Shown here in pieces: positions 1-10,200 of a stretch of 64,000 nt of DNA. Positions within the stretch are counted from its first letter, which is position 1; each line of letters starts with the position of its first letter. Under the pieces are notes generated by a model. That model saw only the letters and a list, made by a program, of their open reading frames with translations. It made no database searches and had not been told where the DNA came from. The stretch is from Auanema rhodensis (taxonomy: Eukaryota; Nematoda; Chromadorea; Rhabditida; Rhabditidae), in the NCBI GenBank assembly GCA_964057225.1, contig OZ059900.1, positions 24,257,638 through 24,321,637 of the forward strand, written 5' to 3'. The translations under genes were made by a program, and so were the position numbers.

Positions 1-360
1 TTGTATTTTTCTAGTGTTCAGCATGTAAAATGCTTCATTTTAGTATGTAACACGCTGAAATTTGTTTCATTTGACGACTCATATGAACAAAAATCGATTT
101 AATCAATATTAGCCATAAGGGGCGTGCCCTCAGAATATGCTAATTTCCTTAATTTTCTAACCCCTGTTTTTTTGTCGTGAAAGTGGAACTAGACGTTGTA
201 GGAACAATTTTGAGCTAGGTTTCATTGACATTGCATGAGTTTGAACACATGAAATCGTAAGTCAAAACCTTGTTTACAGCGAAATTTCCAAAAACTGGTT
301 TTCCAGCATAATAAAATATTTCTCATGGGAAATACTGTGTTTTTGTATTTTTATAGTGTT

Positions 361-702
361 CAGCATGTAAAATGTTTCATTTTAGTATGTAACACGCTGA
401 AATTCGTTGCATTTGACGACTCATATGAACAAAAATCGATTTAATCAATATTAGCCATAAAGGGCGTGCCCTCAGAATATGCTAATTTCCTTAATTTTCT
501 AACCCCTGTTTTTTTGTCGTGAAAGTGGAACTAGACGTTGTAGGAACAATTTTGAGCTAGGTTTCATTGACATTGCATGAGTTTGAACACATGAAATCGT
601 AAGTCAAAACCTTGTTTACAGCGAAATTTCCAAAAACTCGTTTTCCAGCATAATAAAATATTTCTCATGGGAAATACTGTGTTTTTGTATTTTTTTAGTG
701 TT
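361..702 (+). repeat. Representative 342-bp satellite monomer with landmarks
   Basis: One full unit, phase 1 at CAGCATG. Landmarks by phase: an imperfect dyad from about -2 to 41 (TTCAGC at one end, GCTGAA at the other, with TAAAATG-3 nt-CATTTTA in its left half); CATATG at 62-67; ATCGAT at 75-80; a GC-rich mini-palindrome AGGGCGTGCCCT near 100-112; a run of seven T at 149-155; CTGGTTTTCCAG near 277-288 in most copies (CTCG here); AATAAA near 292; and a T-rich stretch leading to the next dyad. I counted 113 G or C in 342 (33%) and ten CpG (nine in the commoner subtype), close to the number expected from composition. Stop codons in every frame close any long ORF. Confidence 0.95.
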
Positions 703-2412
703 CAGCATGTAAAATGCTTCATTTTAGTATGTAACACGCTGAAATTCGTTGCATTTGACGACTCATATGAACAAAAATCGATTTAATCAATATTAGCCAT
801 AAGGGGCGTGCCCTCAGAATATGCTAATTTCCTTAATTTTCTAACCCCTGTTTTTTTGTCGTGAAAGTGGAACTAGACGTTGTACGAACAATTTTGAGCT
901 AGGTTTCATTGACATTGCATGAGTTTGAACACATGAAATCGTAAGTCAAAACCTTGTTTACAGCGAAATTTCCAAAAACTGGTTTTCCAGCATAATAAAA
1001 TATTTCTCATGGGAAATACTGTGTTTTTGTATTTTTATAGTGTTCAGCATGTAAAATGTTTCATTTTAGTATGTAACACGCTGAAATTCGTTGCATTTGA
1101 CGACTCATATGAACAAAAATCGATTTAATCAATATAAGCCATAAAGGGCGTGCCCTCAGAATCTGCTAATTTCCTTAATTTTCTAACCCCTGTTTTTTTG
1201 TCGTGAAAGTGGAACTAGACGTTGTAGGAACAATTTCGAGCTAGATTTCATTGACATTGCATGAGTTTGAACACATGAAATCGTAAGTCAAAACCTTGTT
1301 TACAGCGAAATTTCCAAAAACTCGTTTTCCAGCATAATAAAATATTTCTCATGGGAAATACTGTGTTTTTGTATTTTTTTAGTGTTCAGCATGTAAAATG
1401 CTTCATTTTAGTATGTGACACGCTGAAATTAATTGCATTTGACGACTCATATGAACAAAAATCGATTTAATCAATATTAGCCATAAGGGGCGTGCCCTCA
1501 GATTATGCTAATTTCCTTAATTTTCTAACCCCTGTTTTGTTGTCGTGAAAGTGGAACTAGACGTTGTAGGAACAATTTTGAGCTAGGTTTCATTGACATT
1601 GCATGAGTTTGAACACATGAAATCGTAAGTCAAAACCTTGTTTACAGCGAAATTTCCAAAAACTGGTTTTCCAGCATAATAAAATATTTCTCATGGGAAA
1701 TACTGTGTTTTTGTATTTTTATAGTGTTCAGCATGTAAAATGTTTCATTTTAGTATGTAACACGCTGAAATTCGTTGCATTTGACGACTCATATGAACAA
1801 AAATCGATTTAATCAATATAAGCCATAAAGGGCGTGCCCTCAGAATCTGCTAATTTCCTTAATTTTCTAACCCCTGTTTTTTTGTCGTGAAAGTGGAACT
1901 AGACGTTGTAGGAACAATTTTGAGCTAGATTTCATTGACATTGCATGAGTTTGAACACATGAAATCGTAAGTCAAAACCTTGTTTACAGCGAAATTTCCA
2001 AAAACTCGTTTTCCAGCATAATAAAATATTTCTCATGGGAAATACTGTGTTTTTGTATTTTTTTAGTGTTCAGCATGTAAATTGCTTCATTTTAGTATGT
2101 GACACGCTGAAATTAATTGCATTTGACGACTCATATGAACAAAAATCGATTTAATCAATATTAGCCATAAGGGGCGTGCCCTCAGATTATGCTAATTTCC
2201 TCAATTTTCTAACCCCTGTTTTTTTGTCGTGAAAGTGGAACTAGACGTTGTACCAACAATTTTGAGCTAGGTTTCATTGACATTGCATGAGTTTGAACAC
2301 ATGAAATCGTAAGTCAAAACCTTGTTTACAGCGAAATTTCCAAAAACTGGTTTTCCAGCATAATAAAATATTTCTCATGGGAAATACTGTGTTTTTGTAT
2401 TTTTCTAGTGTT
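361..2412 (+). repeat. Dimeric higher-order repeat, 684 bp x 3
   Basis: Six monomers alternate between two subtypes. Units starting at 361, 1045 and 1729 carry TATAG before the dyad, GTTTCAT within it and AACTCG near the end. Units starting at 703, 1387 and 2071 carry TTTAG, GCTTCAT and AACTGG. AACTCG falls near 635, 1320 and 2003, two units apart. The rare variant AATATAAGCC recurs at 1131 and 1815, also 684 apart. Amplification by two-monomer units is inferred. The first dimer lacks some variants of the other two (AATATTAGCC at about 449), so the three copies are not identical. Confidence 0.8.
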
Positions 2413-5400
2413 CAGCATGTGAAATGCTTCATTTTAGTATGTAACACGCTGAAATTCGTTGCATTTGACGACTCATATGAACAAAAATCGATTTAATCAA
2501 TATTAGCCATAAGGGGCGTGCCCTCAGAATATGCTAATTTCCTTAATTTTCTAACCCCTGTTTTGTTGTCGTGAAAGTGGAACTAGACGTTGTAGGAACA
2601 ATTTTGAGCTAGGTTTCATTGACATTGCATGAGTTTGAACACATGAAATCGTAAGTCAAAACCTTGTTTACAGCGAAATTTCCAAAAACTGGTTTTCCAG
2701 CATAATAAAATATTTCTCATGGGAAATACTGTGTTTTTGTATTTTTATAGTGTTCAGCATGTAAAATGCTTCATTTTAGTATGTAACACGCTGAAATTCG
2801 TTGCATTTGACGACTCATATGAACAAAAATCGATTTAATCAATATTAGCCATAAGAGGCGTGCCCTCAGAATATGCTAATTTCCTTAATTTTCTAACCCC
2901 TGTTTTTTTGTCGTGAAAGTGGAACTAGACGTTGTAGGAACAATTTTGAGCTAGGTTTCATTGACATTGCATGAGTTTGAACACATGAAATCGTAAGTCA
3001 AAACCTTGTTTACAGCGAAATTTCCAAAAACTGGTTTTCCAGCATAATAAAATATTTCTCATAGGAAATACTGTGTTTTTGTATTTTTCTAGTGTTCAGC
3101 ATGTGAAATGCTTCATTTTAGTATGTAACACGCTGAAATTCGTTGCATTTGACGACTCATATGAACAAAAATCGATTTAATCAATATTAGCCATAAGGGG
3201 CGTGCCCTCAGAATATGCTAATTTCCTTAATTTTCTAACCCCTGTTTTGTTGTCGTGAAAGTGGAACTAGACGTTGTAGGAACAATTTTGAGCTAGGTTT
3301 CATTGACATTGCATGAGTTTGAACACATGAAATCGTAAGTCAAAACCTTGTTTACAGCGAAATTTCCAAAAACTGGTTTTCCAGCATAATAAAATATTTC
3401 TCATGGGAAATACTGTGTTTTTGTATTTTTCTAGTGTTCAGCATGTAAAATGCTTCATTTTAGTATGTAACACGCTGAAATTCGTTTCATTTGACGACTC
3501 ATATGAACAAAAATCGATTTAATCAATATTAGCCATAAAGGGCGTGCCCTCAGAATATGCTAATTTCCTTAATTTTCTAACCCCTGTTTTTTTGTCGTGA
3601 AAGTGGAACTAGACGTTGTAGGAACAATTTCGAGCTAGATTTCATTGACATTGCATGAGTTTGAACACATGAAATCGTAAGTCAAAACCTTGTTTACAGC
3701 GAAATTTCCAAAAACTGGTTTTCCAGCATAATAAAATATTTCTCATGGGAAATACTGTGTTTTTGTATTTTTATAGTGTTCAGCATGTAAAATGTTTCAT
3801 TTTAGTATGTAACACGCTGAAATTCGTTGCATTTGACGACTCATATGAACAAAAATCGATTTAATCAATATTAGCCATAAAGGGCGTGCCCTCAGATTAT
3901 GCTAATTTCCTTAATTTTCTAACCCCTGTTTTGTTGTCGTGAAAGTGGAACTAGACGTTGTAGGAACAATTTTGAGCTAGGTTTCATTGACATTGCATGA
4001 GTTTGAACACATGAAATCGTAAGTCAAAACCTTGTTTACAGCGAAATTTCCAAAAACTGGTTTTCCAGCATAATAAAATATTTCTCATGGGAAATACTGT
4101 GTTTTTGTATTTTTATAGTGTTCAGCATGTAAAATGTTTCATTTTAGTATGTAACACGCTGAAATTCGTTGCATTTGACGACTCATATGAACAAAAATCG
4201 ATTTAATCAATATAAGCCATAAAGGGCGTGCCCTCAGAATCTGCTAATTTCCTTAATTTTCTAACCCCTGTTTTTTTGTCGTGAAAGTGGAACTAGACGT
4301 TGTAGGAACAATTTTGAGCTAGATTTCATTGACATTGCATGAGTTTGAACACATGAAATCGTAAGTCAAAACCTTGTTTACAGCGAAATTTCCAAAAACT
4401 CGTTTTCCAGCATAATAAAATATTTCTCATGGGAAATACTGTGTTTTTGTATTTTTTTAGTGTTCAGCATGTAAAATGCTTCATTTTAGTATGTGACACG
4501 CTGAAATTAATTGCATTTGACGACTCATATGAACAAAAATCGATTTAATCAATATTAGCCATAAGGGGCGTGCCCTCAGAATATGCTAATTTCCTCAATT
4601 TTCTAACCCCTGTTTTTTTGTCGTGAAAGTGGAACTAGACGTTGTACGAACAATTTTGAGCTAGGTTTCATTGACATTGCATGAGTTTGAACACATGAAA
4701 TCGTAAGTCAAAACCTTGTTTACAGCGAAATTTCCAAAAACTGGTTTTCCAGCATAATAAAATATTTCTCATGGGAAATACTGTGTTTTTGTATTTTTCT
4801 AGTGTTCAGCATGTGAAATGCTTCATTTTAGTATGTAACACGCTGAAATTCGTTGCATTTGACGACTCATATGAACAAAAATCGATTTAATCAATATTAG
4901 CCATAAGGGGCGTGCCCTCAGAATATGCTAATTTCCTTAATTTTCTAACCCCTGTTTTGTTGTCGTGAAAGTGGAACTAGACGTTGTAGGAACAATTTTG
5001 AGCTAGGTTTCATTGACATTGCATGAGTTTGAACACATGAAATCGTAAGTCAAAACCTTGTTTACAGCGAAATTTCCAAAAACTGGTTTTCCAGCATAAT
5101 AAAATATTTCTCATGGGAAATACTGTGTTTTTGTATTTTTATAGTGTTCAGCATGTAAAATGCTTCATTTTAGTATGTAACACGCTGAAATTCGTTGCAT
5201 TTGACGACTCATATGAACAAAAATCGATTTAATCAATATTAGCCATAAGAGGCGTGCCCTCAGAATATGCTAATTTCCTTAAATTTCTAACCCCTGTTTT
5301 TTTGTCGTGAAAGTGGAACTAGACGTTGTAGGAACAATTTTGAGCTAGGTTTCATTGACATTGCATGAGTTTGAACACATGAAATCGTAAGTCAAAACCT

Positions 5401-6280
5401 TGTTTACAGCGAAATTTCCAAAAACTGGTTTTCCAGCATAATAAAATATTTCTCATAGGAAATACTGTGTTTTTGTATTTTTCTAGTGTTCAGCATGTGA
5501 AATGCTTCATTTTAGTATGTAACACGCTGAAATTCGTTGCATTTGACGACTCATATGAACAAAAATCGATTTAATCAATATTAGCCATAAGGGGCGTGCC
5601 CTCAGAATATGCTAATTTCCTTAATTTTCTAACCCCTGTTTTGTTGTCGTGAAAGTGGAACTAGACGTTGTAGGAACAATTTTGAGCTAGGTTTCATTGA
5701 CATTGCATGAGTTTGAACACATGAAATCGTAAGTCAAAACCTTGTTTACAGCGAAATTTCCAAAAACTGGTTTTCCAGCATAATAAAATATTTCTCATGG
5801 GAAATACTGTGTTTTTGTATTTTTCTAGTGTTCAGCATGTAAAATGCTTCATTTTAGTATGTAACACGCTGAAATTCGTTTCATTTGACGACTCATATGA
5901 ACAAAAATCGATTTAATCAATATTAGCCATAAGGGGCGTGCCCTCAGAATATGCTAATTTCCTTAATTTTCTAACCCCTGTTTTTTTGTCGTGAAAGTGG
6001 AACTAGACGTTGTAGGAACAATTTTGAGCTAGGTTTCATTGACATTGCATGAGTTTGAACACATGAAATCGTAAGTCAAAACCTTGTTTACAGCGAATTT
6101 TCCAAAAACTGGTTTTCCAGCATAATAAAATATTTCTCATGGGAAATACTGTGTTTTTGTATTTTTATAGTGTTCAGCATGTAAAATGTTTCATTTTAGT
6201 ATGTAACACGCTGAAATTCGTTGCATTTGACGACTCATATGAACAAAAATCGATTTAATCAATATTAGCCATAAAGGGCG
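1488..6280 (+). repeat. 7-mer higher-order repeat, 2,394 bp x 2
   Basis: Rare variants recur exactly 2,394 bases (7 x 342) apart: GATTATGC at 1501 and 3895, CTCATAGGAAA (ATAGG at 3061 and 5455), AATATAAGCC (1815 and 4209), and TTTTGTTG in place of seven T. Position 1487 (G against A at 3881) is the last mismatch before the shared block, so copy 1 runs from about 1,488 to 3,881 and copy 2 from there to about 6,275. The copies differ again near 3,537, 3,631 and 3,639, so they are older or more converted than the large units in segment C. Confidence 0.8.
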
Positions 6281-7170
6281 TGCCCTCAGAATATGCTAAT
6301 TTCCTTAATTTTCTAACCCCTGTTTTTTTGTCGTGAAAGTGGAACTAGACGTTGTAGGAACAATTTTGAGCTAGGTTTCATTGACATTGCATGAGTTTGA
6401 ACACATGAAATCGTAAGTCAAAACCTTGTTTACAGCGAAATTTCCAAAAACTCGTTTTCCAGCATAATAAAATATTTCTCATGGGAAATACTGTGTTTTT
6501 GTATTTTTTTAGTGTTCAGCATGTAAAATGCTTCATTTTAGTATGTAACACGCTGAAATTAATTGCATTTGACGACTCATATGAACAAAAATCGATTTAA
6601 TCAATATTAGCCATAAGGGGCGTGCCCTCAGAATATGCTAATTTCCTTAATTTTCTAACCCCTGTTTTTTTGTCGTGAAAGTGGAACTAGACGTTGTACG
6701 AACAATTTTGAGCTAGGTCTCATTGACATTGCATGAGTTTGAACACATGAAATCGTAAGTCAAAACCTTGTTTACAGCGAAATTTCCAAAAACTGGTTTT
6801 CCAGCATAATAAAATATTTCTCATGGGAAATACTGTGTTTTTGTATTTTTCTAGTGTTCAGCATGTAAAATGGTTCATTTTAGTATGTAACACGCTGAAA
6901 TTCGTTGCATTTGACGACTCATATGAACAAAAATCGATTAAATCAATATTAGCCATAAGGGGCGTGCCCTCAGAATATGCTAATTTCCTTAATTTTCTAA
7001 CCCCTGTTTTTTTGTCGTGAAAGTGGAACTAGACGTTGTACGAACAATTTTGAGCTAGGTTTCATTGACATTGCATGAGTTTGAACACATGAAATCGTAA
7101 GTCAAAACCTTGTTTACAGCGAAATTTCCAAAAACTGGTTTTCCAGCATAATAAAATCTTTCTCATGGGA

Positions 7171-7259
7171 AATACTGTGTTTTTGTATTTCAGCGTGTTA
7201 CATACTAAAATGAAGCATTTTACATGCTGAACACTAGAAAAATACAAAAACACAGTATT
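7171..7259. repeat. Head-to-head orientation switch: palindrome joining segments A and B
   Basis: The + array runs up to TTTTGTATTT (7181-7190) and then continues as the reverse complement of the array, starting CAGCGTGTTACAT at 7191. The arms 7171-7189 and 7241-7259 are perfect 19-bp inverted copies. The 51-bp spacer between them (7190-7240) is itself the imperfect dyad of the monomer, read in reverse. The symmetry continues outward into both arrays with scattered mismatches (for example AAAATCTTTC at 7154 against AAATATTTTA on the other side). ATTT at 7187-7190 fits either orientation, so the exact breakpoint is ambiguous by about 4 bases. An assembly join is the main alternative to a real inversion. 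Confidence 0.9.
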
Positions 7260-10200
7260 TCCCATGAGAAATATTTTATTATGCTGGAAAACCAGTTTTT
7301 GGAAAGTTCGCTGTAAACAAGGTTTTGACTTACGATTTCATGTGTTCAAACTCATGCAATGTCAATGAAACCTAGCTCAAAATTGTTCGTACAACGTCTA
7401 GTTCCACTTTCACGACAAAAAAACAGGGGTTAGAAAATTAAGGAAATTAGCATATTCTGAGGGCACGCCCCTTATGGCTAATATTGATTAAATCGATTTT
7501 TGTTCATATGAGTCGTCAAATGCAACGAATTTCAGCGTGTTACATACTTAAATGAAGCATTTTACATGCTGAACACTATAAAAATACAAAAACACAGTAT
7601 TTCCCATGAGAAATATTTTATTATGCTGGAAAACCAGTTTTTGGAAATTTCGCTGTAAACAAGGTTTTGACTTACGATTTCATGTGTTCAAACTCATGCA
7701 ATGTCAATGAAACCTAGCTCAAAATTGTTCGTACAACGTCTAGTTCCACTTTCACGACAAAAAAACAGGGGTTAGAAAATTAAGGAAATTAGCATATTCT
7801 GAGGGCACGCCCCTTATGGCTAATATTGATTAAATCGATTTTTGTTCATATGAGTCGTCAAATGCAATTAATTTCAGCGTGTTACATACTAAAATGAAGC
7901 ATTTTACATGCTGAACACTAAAAAAATACAAAAACACAGTATTTCCCATGAGAAATATTTTATTATGCTGGAAAACGAGTTTTTGGAAATTTCGCTGTAA
8001 ACAAGGTTTTGACTTACGATTTCATGTGTTCAAACTCATGCAATGTCAATGAAACCTAGCTCAAAATTGTTCCTACAACGTCTAGTTCCACTTTCACGAC
8101 AAAAAACAGGGGTTAGAAAATTAAGGAAATTAGCATATTCTGAGGGCACGCCCCTTATGGCTAATATTGATTAAATCGATTTTTGTTCATATGAGTCGTC
8201 AAATGCAATTAATTTCAGCGTGTTACATACTAAAATGAAGCATTTTACATGCTGAACACTAGAAAAATACAAAAACACAGTATTTCCCATGAGAAATATT
8301 TTATTATGCTGGAAAACCAGTTTTTGGAAATTTCGCTGTAAACAAGGTTTTGACTTACGATTTCATGTGTTCAAACTCATGCAATGTCAATGAAACCTAG
8401 CTCAAAATTGTTCCTACAACGTCTAGTTCCACTTTCACGACAACAAAACAGGGGTTAGAAAATTAAGGAAATTAGCATATTCTGAGGGCACGCCCCTTAT
8501 GGCTAATATTGATTAAATCGATTTTTGTTCATATGAGTCGTCAAATGCAACGAATTTCAGCGTGTTACATACTAAAATGAAGCATTTCACATGCTGAACA
8601 CTAGAAAAATACAAAAACACAGTATTTCCCATGAGAAATATTTTATTATGCTGGAAAACCAGTTTTTGGAAATTTCGCTGTAAACAAGGTTTTGACTTAC
8701 GATTTCATGTGTTCAAACTCATGCAATGTCAATGAAACCTAGCTCAAAATTGTTCCTACAACGTCTAGTTCCACTTTCACGACAACAAAACAGGGGTTAG
8801 AAAATTAAGGAAATTAGCATATTCTGAGGGCACGCCCCTTATGGCTAATATTGATTAAATCGATTTTTGTTCATATGAGTCGTCAAATGCAATTAATTTC
8901 AGCGTGTTACATACTAAAATGAAGCATTTTACATGCTGAACACTAAAAAAATACAAAAACACAGTATTTCCCATGAGAAATATTTTATTATGCTGGAAAA
9001 CCAGTTTTTGGAAATTTCGCTGTAAACAAGGTTTTGACTTACGATTTCATGTGTTCAAACTCATGCAATGTCAATGAAACCTAGCTCAAAATTGTTCCTA
9101 CAACGTCTAGTTCCACTTTCACGACAAAAAAACAGGGGTTAGAAAATTAAGGAAATTAGCATATTCTGAGGGCACGCCTCTTATGGCTAATATTGATTAA
9201 ATCGATTTTTGTTCATATGAGTCGTCAAATGCAACGAATTTCAGCGTGTTACATACTAAAATGAAGCATTTTACATGCTGAACACTATAAAAATACAAAA
9301 ACACAGTATTTCCCATGAGAAATATTTTATTATGCTGGAAAACCAGTTTTTGGAAATTTCGCTGTAAACAAGGTTTTGACTTACGATTTCATGTGTTCAA
9401 ACTCATGCAATGTCAATGAAACCTAGCTCAAAATTGTTCCTACAACGTCTAGTTCCACTTTCACGACAACAAAACAGGGGTTAGAAAATTAAGGAAATTA
9501 GCATATTCTGAGGGCACGCCTCTTATGGCTAATATTGATTAAATCGATTTTTGTTCATATGAGTCGTCAAATGCAACGAATTTCAGCGTGTTACATACTA
9601 AAATGAAGCATTTTACATGCTGAACACTATAAAAATACAAAAACACAGTATTTCCCATGAGAAATATTTTATTATGCTGGAAAACCAGTTTTTGGAAATT
9701 TCGCTGTAAACAAGGTTTTGACTTACGATTTCATGTGTTCAAACTCATGCAATGTCAATGAAACCTAGCTCAAAATTGTTCCTACAACGTCTAGTTCCAC
9801 TTTCACGACAACAAAACAGGGGTTAGAAAATTAAGGAAATTAGCATATTCTGAGGGCACGCCCCTTATGGCTAATATTGATTAAATCGATTTTTGTTCAT
9901 ATGAGTCGTCAAATGCAACGAATTTCAGCGTGTTACATACTAAAATGAAGCATTTCACATGCTGAACACTAGAAAAATACAAAAACACAGTATTTCCCAT
10001 GAGAAATATTTTATTATGCTGGAAAACCAGTTTTTGGAAATTTCGCTGTAAACAAGGTTTTGACTTACGATTTCATGTGTTCAAACTCATGCAATGTCAA
10101 TGAAACCTAGCTCAAAATTGTTCCTACAACGTCTAGTTCCACTTTCACGACAACAAAACAGGGGTTAGAAAATTAAGGAAATTAGCATATTCTGAGGGCA

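Larger units (their letters stand above)
1..7190 (+). repeat. Satellite array segment A, 342-bp monomer, 21 copies, + orientation
   Basis: Head-to-tail copies of one 342-bp monomer. Taking CAGCATG (the start of the dyad) as phase 1, copies begin at 19, 361, 703, 1045 and so on, every 342 bases, to 6859, so none of these 21 units has gained or lost net length. Units differ by substitutions at a small set of recurrent sites: the bases before AGTG (TCTAG, TATAG or TTTAG), GCTTCAT or GTTTCAT, TTCGTT or TTAATT, AAGGGG, AAAGGG or AAGAGG, and AACTGG or AACTCG. The window starts inside a unit, so the array extends to the left. Nothing other than monomer sequence is present. The family name and host are not recognised. 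Confidence 0.98.

Noticed and set aside
461-472. AGGGCGTGCCCT as a rho-independent terminator stem followed by a T run
   Set aside because: The stem is only 5 bp with a 2-base loop, the T run lies about 40 bases downstream, and the context is a eukaryote-type satellite.
652-657. AATAAA once per monomer as a polyadenylation signal
   Set aside because: An AATAAA in 33% GC DNA is expected by chance, and nothing upstream looks transcribed. It is kept only as a landmark.
6823-7020. 65-codon open frame on the + strand
   Set aside because: It results from one base change near 6,939 (CGATTAAATC for CGATTTAATC) that removes a stop in a single monomer. The sequence is satellite throughout.
7062-7265. 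67-codon open frame on the - strand crossing the orientation switch
   Set aside because: It is a fusion of two monomer fragments made by the inversion junction. No gene features are present.
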